This document shows, in pieces, positions 1 through 9,123 of a DNA stretch of 64,000 nt (the first letter of the stretch is position 1; every line of letters begins with the position of its first letter). The stretch is from Ignavibacteriota bacterium. GTDB lineage: Bacteria > Bacteroidota > Ignavibacteria > Ignavibacteriales > Melioribacteraceae. The stretch spans positions 2,924,501 to 2,988,500 of the forward strand of contig JADJWT010000001.1 in the NCBI GenBank assembly GCA_016716225.1, given 5' to 3'. Position numbers and translations under genes: made by a program. Below the pieces are notes generated by a model, which saw only the letters and a list, made by a program, of their open reading frames with translations, did not search any database and was not told where the DNA came from.

Positions 1-153
1 AATTCTGGACATGGAATGTTGTTTACAACATTTGAAGGAAAAAGACTTCTTGCAATCCATCATGTTGATGGAGATGGGCCTCGTAAACCTCAACTTTATG
101 AGATTGATGATTCAGGTGATAAACTTATTCTTGGAAAAAGATATTATCCTTAA
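1..153 (+). CDS. Glycoside hydrolase family 43, C-terminal end (partial)
   Basis: The window opens inside a gene; frame 1 is open to a TAA at 151-153 and gives the last 50 residues. The segment begins NSGHGMLFTTFEGKRLLA and continues with a HHVDGDGPRKPQLYEI stretch. This resembles the final blade of GH43 five-bladed propellers, where a Gly-His-Gly-Met segment lies near the active site and an H-x-P/N-type loop closes the fold. Catalytic residues lie outside the window, so specificity (arabinofuranosidase or xylosidase) cannot be judged. It is followed by other GH43 and GH51 genes on the same strand, which supports the call. Confidence 0.6.
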   Translation, partial: NSGHGMLFTTFEGKRLLAIHHVDGDGPRKPQLYEIDDSGDKLILGKRYYP

Positions 154-278
154 TTGAAAATCTAATGGGCAGAAATTTAACGAATAATATCGAAAATCAT
201 TGAATTGGAAATTCAATAAAAATGTAAAAGTTTTATTAGAAAATGATAAAATCAATTTAGTTTGATAACGGAGAAAAA

Positions 279-914
279 ATGAAATCAAAAATTCTATTTA
301 TTTTAGTAGTAGTAGCAAGTTTAATAAGCAATGCCCAAATATTGGATGGTAAGTGGAAAGGCAATATGATGAGCCCCAACGGAGATTTTGAATTAGTTTT
401 TACCTTTAATGTTATTTCAGATTCATTATGTGGAGAAGTAACATCATCAATGGGAACTTTGCCAATCGAAAATGGAAAAGTTAACGGAAACGAATTTTCG
501 TTTGATGTAAATGTTAATGGCCAAATAATAAACCATATGGGTTTAATTGATAATAATATTGTTAAATTAAATATTCCAATGATGAATGACCCCATGATAT
601 TAGTTCAAGTTGAAGATAGATCTAAAGTTCAAGGTATATGGCTTGGTAAAACAACAGGTCCTCAAGGAGATATGGAATTAACTTTTACATTTGAAATAAA
701 TGATAAAATATTAAAAGGTAAAAATTCTTCAATTATGGGCGAAACTGAAATAACTAACGGAGTTATCAATGGAAATGAATTTTCATTTGATGTTGACTTG
801 CAAGGGATGATTATTTCACATAAATGTTTTTATCTTGATGATGATACAATTGATATGAAAGCACTTGTTATGGGCCAAGAAATGGCTTTGAAATTAACAA
901 GAAAGCGTCAATAA
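279..914 (+). CDS. Secreted protein with two tandem copies of a ~90-residue domain, unknown function
   Basis: The N-terminus is a clear signal peptide ending near SLISNAQ. The mature part is two copies of one domain: residues about 22-105 begin GKWKGNMMSPNGDFEL, and residues about 118-205 begin GIWLGKTTGPQGDMEL. Both copies contain NGNEFSFDV near the middle. The pattern of alternating short strands suggests a small beta-barrel or lipocalin-like fold; I do not recognise a named enzyme family and see no catalytic motif. The gene sits between a GH43 gene and an esterase gene on the same strand, so a role in carbohydrate binding or secretion is possible but only inferred. The ATG at 279 follows GGAGAAAA, an acceptable ribosome binding site. 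Confidence 0.75.
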   Translation: MKSKILFILVVVASLISNAQILDGKWKGNMMSPNGDFELVFTFNVISDSLCGEVTSSMGTLPIENGKVNGNEFSFDVNVNGQIINHMGLIDNNIVKLNIPMMNDPMILVQVEDRSKVQGIWLGKTTGPQGDMELTFTFEINDKILKGKNSSIMGETEITNGVINGNEFSFDVDLQGMIISHKCFYLDDDTIDMKALVMGQEMALKLTRKRQ

Positions 915-987
915 TTTTTTGTTGTCATATTTCACTTAAATAATTTATAAATAACAATTGATCTTAATGAAAACTAAATGTTTTGGA

Positions 988-3309
988 ATGAAGAATAACT
1001 ATATAAAATTATTTTTAATCTTAATAATGTTTGGTAATATAAAAGTGTTTTCACAGGATCCAAACTTCCATATTTATCTTTGTTTCGGACAATCCAATAT
1101 GGAAGGAAATGCAAAGATTGAAGAACAAGATAAAATAGTTGATGACCGTTTTCAAGTTTTTCAAACAGTCGATTGTCAAGATTTGAATAGAAGTAAAGGC
1201 AATTGGTATTCAGCTGTTCCACCTTTGTGCCGTTGTAAAACTGGTTTAGGTCCTGCAGATTATTTCGGCAGAACAATAATTGAAAACCTACCAAGTAATA
1301 TTAGAGTTGGAATTGTTAATGTTTCAGTAGCAGGGTGTAAAATTGAGTTATTCGATAAAGATAATTTCCAAAATTATGCTTCAACTGCACCAATATGGAT
1401 GAGCAACATTATTAAAGAATACAACGGAAATCCGTATGCCTATCTTGTTGAAATGGCAAAATTAGCACAAAAAGATGGAGTTATAAAAGGTATTTTATTA
1501 CATCAAGGTGAATCAAATCCTAATGATACAACATGGGTAATAAAAGTAAAAAGTATATATGACAATCTTATTAAAGATTTGAACTTAAATTCAAATGAAG
1601 TACCATTACTTGCAGGTGAAACCGTTCATGCAGAGCAAGGCGGAGTTTGTTCGGGAATGAATTCCTTTATTGCAAAATTGCCAGAAGAAGTTCCAAATTC
1701 GCATGTTATTTCTTCCAAAGGTTGTTCAGCATCAGGCGATTTTATCCATTTTAACTCAGCAGGATATAGAAAACTTGGGTCAAGATATGCAAAAAAAATG
1801 TTGGAATTATTAGGATACGAGATTAAAAAACCAAAACCTATAAAAGTTGAAGAAGGATTACTGCAGGGGTTTTATGAAGATGAATTAACAATTTACAAAG
1901 GAATACCATTCGCAGCTCCTCCCATCGGAAATCTTAGATGGAAACCACCACAACCAATTGAAAAATGGGAAGGTATAAGAAATGCAGATAAATATTCCCC
2001 CAATACTATGCAAATTATGGTTGAAGAGTACGGTCCTTGGACGGCTGAATATCAACCCAAAGGGAATGCAAGTGAGGATGGCCTATATTTAAATATCTGG
2101 ACAACTGCGAAATCGCAGGAAGAAAAACGACCGGTTGTAATGTATATCCCAGGAGGTGCATTCTTAAATGGTTCAGGCAATGTTCCTGTTTACAATGGTG
2201 CAAATTTAGCAAAGAAGGGATTGGTTGTAGTCACTATAAATTACAGAGTTGGTGTATTTGGATTTTTTGCCCATTCTGAATTAACAAAAGAATCGGAACA
2301 TAACTCTTCCGGCAATTATGGATTGCTTGACCAACTAGCAGCACTGAAATGGATTCAGAGAAATATTTCTGTTTTTGGAGGTGATCCTAATAAAGTTACA
2401 ATAATGGGACAATCTGCTGGAGCAGCATCGGTAAATTATTTAACTGCTTCACCTCTTGCAAAGGGATTATTTATTAGGGCTATTTCTCAGAGCGGATCAA
2501 ATGCTACAATGGGACCTAGGGAAGTTTTGTCTGATGCTGAACAATACGGGACTGATTTTGCTCATGCAATTGGTGCTACTTCCATTAAGGAATTAAGAGC
2601 AATGTCTGCTGAAAAATTGCTCAATGCTGCAAATAATAAATATCGATTCTCTCCGATAATTGACGGTTGGTTTCTCCCGAAAAGCGGTGATGAAATCTTT
2701 GCGCAAGGCCAACATAATGATGTCACTACATTAACAGGCTGGGTAGCAGATGAAGGAAGTTTTAATGAGAATTATGGAAAAATGCCGGCTGAGGATTTTA
2801 TAAATCATCTTATTCAGCAATACGGTGAATTTGCTGAAAAGATTCTAAAATTATATCCAGCTGCAACTGATGCTGAAGCTTCTCGATCACAGAAAGAATT
2901 AGCAAGTGATATGCGTATGATTTCTACTTACAAATGGGCAATAAAACGTAAGCGGACTTCTAAGTCAGATATGTATACTTATCTATTTACACACGAACAG
3001 CCTGGAGAAACTAAAGATAAATATTTAGCATTTCATTCTTCTGAATTACCCTATGTATTTAATAATTTGGAACAATCTCCAAGACCATGGACAGCTGAGG
3101 ACAAAAAAATATCTGAGACATTGTCAAATTATTGGGTAAATTTTATCTCCTCCGGTGACCCAAACGGAGATAATCTTCCATACTGGCCGGTATTTGATGA
3201 AGCAAAAAAAGAGGTAATGGAATTGGGGGATGATATGATGCCCCGACCTATAGCAAGTAATGAAAAATTTGAGATTTTATTAAAAATAACTCAAAAAAGA
3301 TTTTTTTAA
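988..3309 (+). CDS. Secreted two-domain esterase: SGNH/CE6-like acetylesterase fused to type-B carboxylesterase
   Basis: Two complete esterase modules lie in one secreted chain. Residues about 22-285 are an SGNH/GDSL acetylesterase like CE6 acetylxylan esterases: the nucleophile block is GQSNMEG (Ser about 36) and the Asp-x-x-His block is DFIHFNSAGY. Residues about 288-773 are a type-B carboxylesterase: GIPFAAPPIG, SEDGLYLNIW, an oxyanion GGAFLNGSG, the nucleophile elbow GQSAGAA (Ser about 476), ADEGSF for the acid, and HSSELPYVF for the His. Expected substrates are acetyl and aryl (feruloyl-type) esters on xylan; this is inferred from context. I chose the ATG at 988 because it starts a normal signal peptide (MKNNYIKLFLILIMFG); an ATG at 967 is also in frame. 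Confidence 0.85.
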   Translation: MKNNYIKLFLILIMFGNIKVFSQDPNFHIYLCFGQSNMEGNAKIEEQDKIVDDRFQVFQTVDCQDLNRSKGNWYSAVPPLCRCKTGLGPADYFGRTIIENLPSNIRVGIVNVSVAGCKIELFDKDNFQNYASTAPIWMSNIIKEYNGNPYAYLVEMAKLAQKDGVIKGILLHQGESNPNDTTWVIKVKSIYDNLIKDLNLNSNEVPLLAGETVHAEQGGVCSGMNSFIAKLPEEVPNSHVISSKGCSASGDFIHFNSAGYRKLGSRYAKKMLELLGYEIKKPKPIKVEEGLLQGFYEDELTIYKGIPFAAPPIGNLRWKPPQPIEKWEGIRNADKYSPNTMQIMVEEYGPWTAEYQPKGNASEDGLYLNIWTTAKSQEEKRPVVMYIPGGAFLNGSGNVPVYNGANLAKKGLVVVTINYRVGVFGFFAHSELTKESEHNSSGNYGLLDQLAALKWIQRNISVFGGDPNKVTIMGQSAGAASVNYLTASPLAKGLFIRAISQSGSNATMGPREVLSDAEQYGTDFAHAIGATSIKELRAMSAEKLLNAANNKYRFSPIIDGWFLPKSGDEIFAQGQHNDVTTLTGWVADEGSFNENYGKMPAEDFINHLIQQYGEFAEKILKLYPAATDAEASRSQKELASDMRMISTYKWAIKRKRTSKSDMYTYLFTHEQPGETKDKYLAFHSSELPYVFNNLEQSPRPWTAEDKKISETLSNYWVNFISSGDPNGDNLPYWPVFDEAKKEVMELGDDMMPRPIASNEKFEILLKITQKRFF

Positions 3310-3456
3310 CTGGAAAAAGTGATATCGTAATTCAATAACATGCTGAAAATTATTGAATAGATGCAATCTAGATAAATAAGGGATAAGCAAAATAGAAAAG
3401 TAAAAAACTTAATAATTCAGATATTCTAAAAAAAATTGAATACTCTAATGAATAAA

Positions 3457-3469
3457 AGGAGGAACAGTG
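3457..3469 (+). promoter_or_regulatory. Strong Shine-Dalgarno and GTG start of the double esterase
   Basis: AAAAGGAGG is followed four bases later by GTG at 3467-3469. This is the best ribosome binding site in the enzyme run and fixes the start of the next gene at a GTG rather than at a downstream ATG. Most genes here have weak or no such motif. Confidence 0.8.
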
Positions 3470-5386
3470 AATCGAAATTTATTACTCATATTATTTTTAT
3501 TAGTAACGTGCGTGGTTATAAATGCTCAAGGAATTGATAAAATGGCGCCAGAAGGTTATGATGTTTTTCAGTCAAATATTGCTCATGGTAAAATTGATTC
3601 AGTTACATATGAATCAAAAACTGTAGGTACAAAAAGAAAAGCAATAATTTATACACCACCGGAATTTTCGAAAGATAAAAAATATCCGGTATTATATCTT
3701 TTGCATGGAATTGGTGGAGATGAAAAAGAATGGTTGAAAGGTGCACAGCCGCAAATAATTTTAGATAATCTTTATGCTGAAAATAAAATTGAGCCAATGA
3801 TTGTCGTTATGCCAAATGGCAGAGCAATGAAAGATGATCGAGCAATTGGAAATATTTTTGATAAAGAAAAAGTAGATGCATTTGCAAATTTTGAAAAAGA
3901 TTTACTCAATGATCTTATTCCTTTTATTGAAAAAACTTTTCCGGTTTTTACTGATAGGGAAAATAGAGCGATTGCCGGATTATCAATGGGAGGCGGTCAA
4001 TCATTAAATTTTGGACTTAGTAATTTAGACAAATTTGCATGGGTTGGTGGATTTTCTTCTGCTCCAAATACTAAGAAACCGGAGGAACTTTTTCCAAATC
4101 CGGAAGAATCTAAAAAGAAATTAAAATTACTTTGGATTTCATGCGGAGATAATGATGGACTTATTCCATTCAGTACGAGAACACATGAATATGCAAGAGA
4201 TAATGATATTCCGCATATTTTTTATATTGAACCCGGAGTACATGATTTTAAGGTATGGAAAAATGGTTTGTATATGTTTTCCAAATTAATATTTAAAACT
4301 GTTGATGAATCAAAATTTTCACAATACAGTCCTTTGGGAATTCCGGCTTCAACAAATGTTAGAAGAGCAAAGTATCCTCAAATTCTGCCGGATAATAGAG
4401 TAATATTTCAAGTAAAAGCTCCCGATGCAAAAAATGTTCAAATTGATTTAGGCAAAAAATATGATATGGTAAAAGATACAAGCGGTGTTTGGGAAATTAC
4501 TACCGATACGATTAGTGAAGGATTTCATTACTATTCATTATTAATTGACGGTGTTGCAGTTTGTGATCCAGCGAGCGAAACATTTTATGGAATGGGAAGA
4601 ATGGCTTCGGGAATTGAGATTCCGCACAAAAATGATTTTTATTATGAGTTAAAAGATGTACCACATGGAGATATAAGAATTAAAAAATATTTTTCAAGTG
4701 TCTTAAACAGATGGCGACAGATTTATATTTATACTCCGCCGGATTATGATAAAAATGTAAATGAGAAATATCCAGTGTTATTTATTTTACATGGTGGCGG
4801 TGAAGATGAACGCGGTTGGGCAACTCAAGGTAAAACAGATATTATTTTAGATAATTTAATTTCTGATAAGAAAGCTACCCCAATGATTATTGTTATGCCC
4901 GATGGAAATATTGATGCACCAATGTTCGGCGATCAAGTGTTAAAAATATTTGAAAGCGAATTAACAAAATCTGTTATACCATTTATTGAAAATAATTATC
5001 GAGTCAGAACCGATTCTAAAAATCGTGCACTTGCCGGATTATCAATGGGCGGACTTCAAACACTTTATGCCGGAATTAACAATACAGAAATGTTTTCATA
5101 CTTGGGAGTTTTTAGCTCCGGCTGGATTCAGCCGATGCAAAAAGACTTGGCGAATTCTCAATATGATTTTATGCAAAATAATGCTGATAAAATAAATACC
5201 GATTTAAAATTATTCTGGATTTCGATGGGTGGAAAAGAAGATATAGCTTACAATAATTGCCAATTGATGATGCAAAAATTTGATGAGATGAAAATAAATT
5301 ATCAATATAGTGAATATCCTGGCGGGCATACTTGGCCGGTTTGGCGTCATGATTTATTCAAAATTGCACAATTACTTTTTAAATAA
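3467..5386 (+). CDS. Secreted tandem CE1-type esterase with a central CBM48-like domain
   Basis: After a signal peptide (cleavage near VINAQG) there are two esterase-D/CE1 alpha/beta-hydrolase domains, about residues 30-285 and 395-639. Each has the YPVLY/FLLHG or ILHGG oxyanion strand and a GLSMGG nucleophile elbow (Ser about 173 and 526). Catalytic His candidates are in GVHDFKVW and GGHTWPVW. Between them, residues about 295-385 form an E-set/CBM48-like domain, as in bacterial feruloyl esterases. Each copy therefore looks catalytically complete. The likely reaction is removal of ferulate or acetate from arabinoxylan side chains. The gene sits 20 bases before the GH29 gene and is probably cotranscribed with it. 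Confidence 0.85.
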   Translation: MNRNLLLILFLLVTCVVINAQGIDKMAPEGYDVFQSNIAHGKIDSVTYESKTVGTKRKAIIYTPPEFSKDKKYPVLYLLHGIGGDEKEWLKGAQPQIILDNLYAENKIEPMIVVMPNGRAMKDDRAIGNIFDKEKVDAFANFEKDLLNDLIPFIEKTFPVFTDRENRAIAGLSMGGGQSLNFGLSNLDKFAWVGGFSSAPNTKKPEELFPNPEESKKKLKLLWISCGDNDGLIPFSTRTHEYARDNDIPHIFYIEPGVHDFKVWKNGLYMFSKLIFKTVDESKFSQYSPLGIPASTNVRRAKYPQILPDNRVIFQVKAPDAKNVQIDLGKKYDMVKDTSGVWEITTDTISEGFHYYSLLIDGVAVCDPASETFYGMGRMASGIEIPHKNDFYYELKDVPHGDIRIKKYFSSVLNRWRQIYIYTPPDYDKNVNEKYPVLFILHGGGEDERGWATQGKTDIILDNLISDKKATPMIIVMPDGNIDAPMFGDQVLKIFESELTKSVIPFIENNYRVRTDSKNRALAGLSMGGLQTLYAGINNTEMFSYLGVFSSGWIQPMQKDLANSQYDFMQNNADKINTDLKLFWISMGGKEDIAYNNCQLMMQKFDEMKINYQYSEYPGGHTWPVWRHDLFKIAQLLFK

Positions 5387-5406
5387 ATTGATATAAGTGG
5401 TTTAAA

Positions 5407-7044
5407 ATGAAGATTAAAATTTTATTCATTCTGATTTTACTATTTCAAGTTTGTTTGATAGCTCAAGAAAATTTTAAAATAATAGTTAGAACAGATAAAG
5501 AACCAATAGCTTCTGGGCAATTTAAGCCAACTTGGGAATCGTTAAAAAATTATAGAGTGCCGGAATGGTATAGAAATGCAAAATTTGGGATTTGGGCACA
5601 TTGGGGTCCACAATGTCAACCGGGACAAGGCGATTGGTATGCACGAATGATGTATGATGAAGGAAGCGCTCAATATAATTGGCATGTTAAAAACTATGGA
5701 CATCCATCTAAAGTTGGATTTAAAGATGTTATAAATAGTTGGAAAGCAGAAAATTGGAATCCAGAAAAATTAGTTGAATTGTACAAAAAAACTGGTGCGC
5801 AATATTTTTTTTCAATGGCAAATCACCATGATAATTTGGATATGTGGGATAGTAAATATCAAAAATGGAATACTGTAAATGTTGGTCCCAAAAAAGATAT
5901 TCTCAAGGGTTGGGCGGATGCAGCAAAAAAGTATAATCTTCCATTTGGATTAAGTGTACACGCAGCACATGCTTGGTCATGGTTGGAAACTTCTCAAAGA
6001 TCAGATAAGAATGGCGAGTTAGCTGGTATTCCATACGATGGCAAACTTACTGCTGAGGATGGAAAAGGCACATGGTGGGAAGGATTAGATCCGCAAGAAT
6101 TATATGAACAGAATCATCCTTTAAGTGAAGGCAGCGAAAATACTAATAAAATTCATAGTCAATGGTATTGGGGAAACGGCGTTGCCATTCCTTCACAAGA
6201 ATATTGTGAGAAGTTTTATAATAGAACGATTGATATGATAAATCAATTCAATCCAAATTTAATTTACTTTGATGATACTGGACTTCCGTTATATCCAATT
6301 AGTGATGCTGGATTAAAAATTGCTGCACATTATTATAATAGTAATATGGCATTGAACAACGGTAAATTAGAAGCTGTTTTATTTGGTAAAATTTTAACTG
6401 ATGAAGAAAAAAAGTGTTTAGTCTGGGATGTTGAACTTGGAGCTCCGGAAAATATTCAAGAACTACCTTGGCAAACATGTTCATGCATTGGGCAATGGCA
6501 TTATAAAAATTCAATTTATGAAAACAATGAATATAAATCTGCTAAAGCAGTAATTCATCAATTAGTTGATATTGTAAGCAAAAATGGAAATTTACTTTTA
6601 AATATTCCTGTAAGAGGTGATGGTACAATTGATGAAAAGGAAATTGCAATTCTAAAGAGTATTGCTTCATGGATGGAAATAAATAAAGAAAGTATTTATG
6701 AAACTCGTCCATGGAAAGTATTCGGTGAAGGACCAGCAGCTGAAACAGCAAACCCATTAAAGGCACAAGGGTTCAATGAGGGAAAAGTAAAATATAGTGA
6801 TAAGGATTTAAGATTTAATCAAAATGGAAATATTCTTTACATAACAATTATGGGTGTACCAAATGATAGCATTTTGGTTAAGAATTTGAAAATTGTAAAT
6901 GGACAAAAAAACATTGCAAATATTGAATTACTTGGAAGCACTGAAAAAGTTGAATGGAATCAAACTATGGAATATTTGAAAATTGAAAAGCCAAATATTA
7001 TTCCTAACGAAATAGCCATTGTATATAAAGCATATTTGCATTAA
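5407..7044 (+). CDS. Secreted alpha-L-fucosidase, GH29
   Basis: A signal peptide (cleavage after CLIAQ) is followed by a GH29 catalytic domain. Visible family hallmarks are EWYRNAKFGIWAHWG near residue 50, the MANHHDNLDMW block near residue 135, and NPNLIYFDDTG near residue 287, whose Asp is the expected nucleophile. The segment NGNLLLNIPVRGDG closes the barrel. The C-terminal ~90 residues form the usual beta-sandwich. The enzyme would release fucose from xyloglucan or other fucosylated glycans in the periplasm or outside the cell. Length (545) is normal. It is the only non-arabinoxylan exo-enzyme in the run and suggests a mixed substrate such as fucosylated xyloglucan. Confidence 0.9.
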   Translation: MKIKILFILILLFQVCLIAQENFKIIVRTDKEPIASGQFKPTWESLKNYRVPEWYRNAKFGIWAHWGPQCQPGQGDWYARMMYDEGSAQYNWHVKNYGHPSKVGFKDVINSWKAENWNPEKLVELYKKTGAQYFFSMANHHDNLDMWDSKYQKWNTVNVGPKKDILKGWADAAKKYNLPFGLSVHAAHAWSWLETSQRSDKNGELAGIPYDGKLTAEDGKGTWWEGLDPQELYEQNHPLSEGSENTNKIHSQWYWGNGVAIPSQEYCEKFYNRTIDMINQFNPNLIYFDDTGLPLYPISDAGLKIAAHYYNSNMALNNGKLEAVLFGKILTDEEKKCLVWDVELGAPENIQELPWQTCSCIGQWHYKNSIYENNEYKSAKAVIHQLVDIVSKNGNLLLNIPVRGDGTIDEKEIAILKSIASWMEINKESIYETRPWKVFGEGPAAETANPLKAQGFNEGKVKYSDKDLRFNQNGNILYITIMGVPNDSILVKNLKIVNGQKNIANIELLGSTEKVEWNQTMEYLKIEKPNIIPNEIAIVYKAYLH

Positions 7045-7099
7045 TAGTTAAATGATGGTAAAAATAAAGAATTAATAATGTTAACAATAATGTTATATA

Positions 7100-9100
7100 A
7101 TGAGACAAAATAATAAAATAACTTTTAATAGAAATTTTGGTATTTCACTAAAAGTAATGTTGTTCATTGTTTTTAGTAGTATGAATATTCCCTTAACCGC
7201 ACAACCAGAGAATAATGGAAAAAAAATTAGCTCCAATTTATTTGGATTATTTTTTGAAGATATTAATTATGCTGCAGATGGCGGACTATATGCAGAGCTT
7301 GTGCAAAATCGTTCGTTTGAATATACTCCAACAGAACAAAAAAGTTGGAATCCCTTATCTTTCTGGGAATATATTTCACCCGGGTTTTCTTATGGAAGAA
7401 TTAGTGTAGAAACAAATTCACCAATTCATCCAAACAATCCGCATTACATAGTGCTTGATGTTGAACATGTTGGTCATGAAGAAAATTATGTTGGTGATAT
7501 TGGAGTTGGTTTGAAAAATTCCGGATTTAATGGAATGGTAATAAAGACTGGTGAAAAATATAATTTAACCTTTTTTGTACGTCAATATTTAGAAGAACCA
7601 ATTAATTTCAAAATAAGTTTACAAAGTCCATCCGGTAAAATTAAATATGCTGAAAATCAAATTACAACTTCTTCACAAGAATGGAAAAAATATTCAACAA
7701 GTTTAATTACATCAGAAAAAAGTGACAGTGCAACATTAGTGATTCTGGCAACAACCAAAGGAAAATTTGCAATCGATGTAATTTCTTTATTTCCGGAAAA
7801 AACATTTCTTAATCGCATAAACGGATTAAGAAATGATCTCGCTCAAGTACTTGCCGATATGAAACCAAAGTTTATTCGTTTTCCTGGAGGATGTCTTGTG
7901 CATGGCGATGGATTAGGTAATATGTACAGATGGAAAAATACTATCGGTCCAATTGAACAAAGAAAAGAACAAAGAAATATTTGGGGTTATCATCAAACAA
8001 CAGGACTAGGTTATTTTGAATATTTTCAATTTTGTGAAGATATTGGGGCGATACCAATCCCAATATTACCAGCAGCTGTAAGTTGTCAAAATTCCGGTGG
8101 AACTTGGAGAATTGGCGGTACTGGGCAGAAAGCACTACAAATGAATGAAATGGATGAATACATTCAAGAAGTCCTTGATTTAATTGAATGGGCTAATGGT
8201 CCAATTACTTCAACTTGGGGCAAAAAGAGAGCAGAAGTTGGACATCCAAAACCATTTAATCTTGAATTTATTGGAATTGGCAATGAAGATAAAATGACAC
8301 CGGAATTTCAAGAAAGATTTAAAATGATATTTGAAGCTGTTAAATCACATCATCCGGAAATATCAATAATTGGTACAACCGGACCTTTTCACAGCGGAGA
8401 AGATTTTGAGAAAGGATGTAAATTAGCTGATGAATTAAAAATCCCAATTGTTGATGAGCATTATTATGTCGATCCCAAATGGCTTTTAACAAATCATAAT
8501 CGTTATGATAAGTATGATAGAAATAAATCCAAAGTTTATCTTGGTGAATATGCATCTTGGGGAAATAAAATGATTAATGCTATTTCCGAAGCTGCATATT
8601 TAACTTCATTAGAGAGAAATGGCGATGTAGTTGTTATGGCTTCATATGCTCCATTACTTGCAAAAAAAGATTTTACTCAATGGCGAACTGATATGATTTT
8701 CTTTGATAATACAAATATCTGCTTAACCCCAAATTATTATGTACAAAAAATGTTTATGACGAATCAAGGAGATATGTATTATGATAATATTATTTCATAT
8801 GATAAAAATGATACAACTTTTGCTTCATCTTGTGTTAAGGATAACGAAAGCGGTGATATAATTTTAAAATTAGTTAACACAAGCATTGAAATGAAATCAA
8901 TTAAAATTGATTTATCAATTTTAAAAATTAATTCAGAAGCTAAGAAAACAATCTTATCTGGTGATCCGGAAGATGAAAATACTTTTGAAAATATTGAAAA
9001 GATTATACCAATAAAATCAAAAATAAAAATTCAATCTAAATTTAATTACGATATTCCGGCAATGTCATTAACAGTTCTGAGAATAAAAACAGAAAAATGA
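7100..9100 (+). CDS. Secreted alpha-L-arabinofuranosidase, GH51 (with CBM4-like insert)
   Basis: Signal peptide, then the GH51 start block NLFGLFFEDINYAADGG. Residues about 95-245 form a jelly-roll resembling CBM4/9 modules, as usual in long GH51 enzymes. The TIM barrel follows: FIRFPGGC near residue 257, the acid/base Glu in IGIGNED (Glu about 396), and the nucleophile Glu in VYLGEYASWG (Glu about 483). The C-terminus is the GH51 beta-sandwich. It should remove arabinofuranosyl groups from arabinoxylan or arabinan. The next gene follows directly and its first possible ATG overlaps this stop codon. Confidence 0.9.
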   Translation: MRQNNKITFNRNFGISLKVMLFIVFSSMNIPLTAQPENNGKKISSNLFGLFFEDINYAADGGLYAELVQNRSFEYTPTEQKSWNPLSFWEYISPGFSYGRISVETNSPIHPNNPHYIVLDVEHVGHEENYVGDIGVGLKNSGFNGMVIKTGEKYNLTFFVRQYLEEPINFKISLQSPSGKIKYAENQITTSSQEWKKYSTSLITSEKSDSATLVILATTKGKFAIDVISLFPEKTFLNRINGLRNDLAQVLADMKPKFIRFPGGCLVHGDGLGNMYRWKNTIGPIEQRKEQRNIWGYHQTTGLGYFEYFQFCEDIGAIPIPILPAAVSCQNSGGTWRIGGTGQKALQMNEMDEYIQEVLDLIEWANGPITSTWGKKRAEVGHPKPFNLEFIGIGNEDKMTPEFQERFKMIFEAVKSHHPEISIIGTTGPFHSGEDFEKGCKLADELKIPIVDEHYYVDPKWLLTNHNRYDKYDRNKSKVYLGEYASWGNKMINAISEAAYLTSLERNGDVVVMASYAPLLAKKDFTQWRTDMIFFDNTNICLTPNYYVQKMFMTNQGDMYYDNIISYDKNDTTFASSCVKDNESGDIILKLVNTSIEMKSIKIDLSILKINSEAKKTILSGDPEDENTFENIEKIIPIKSKIKIQSKFNYDIPAMSLTVLRIKTEK

Positions 9101-9123
9101 TTTTTGATAGTAAGAGAAAAATT

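Noticed and set aside
6299..6766. Minus-strand frames inside the fucosidase gene
   Set aside because: They lie opposite well-conserved GH29 sequence and have no start signal or family features.
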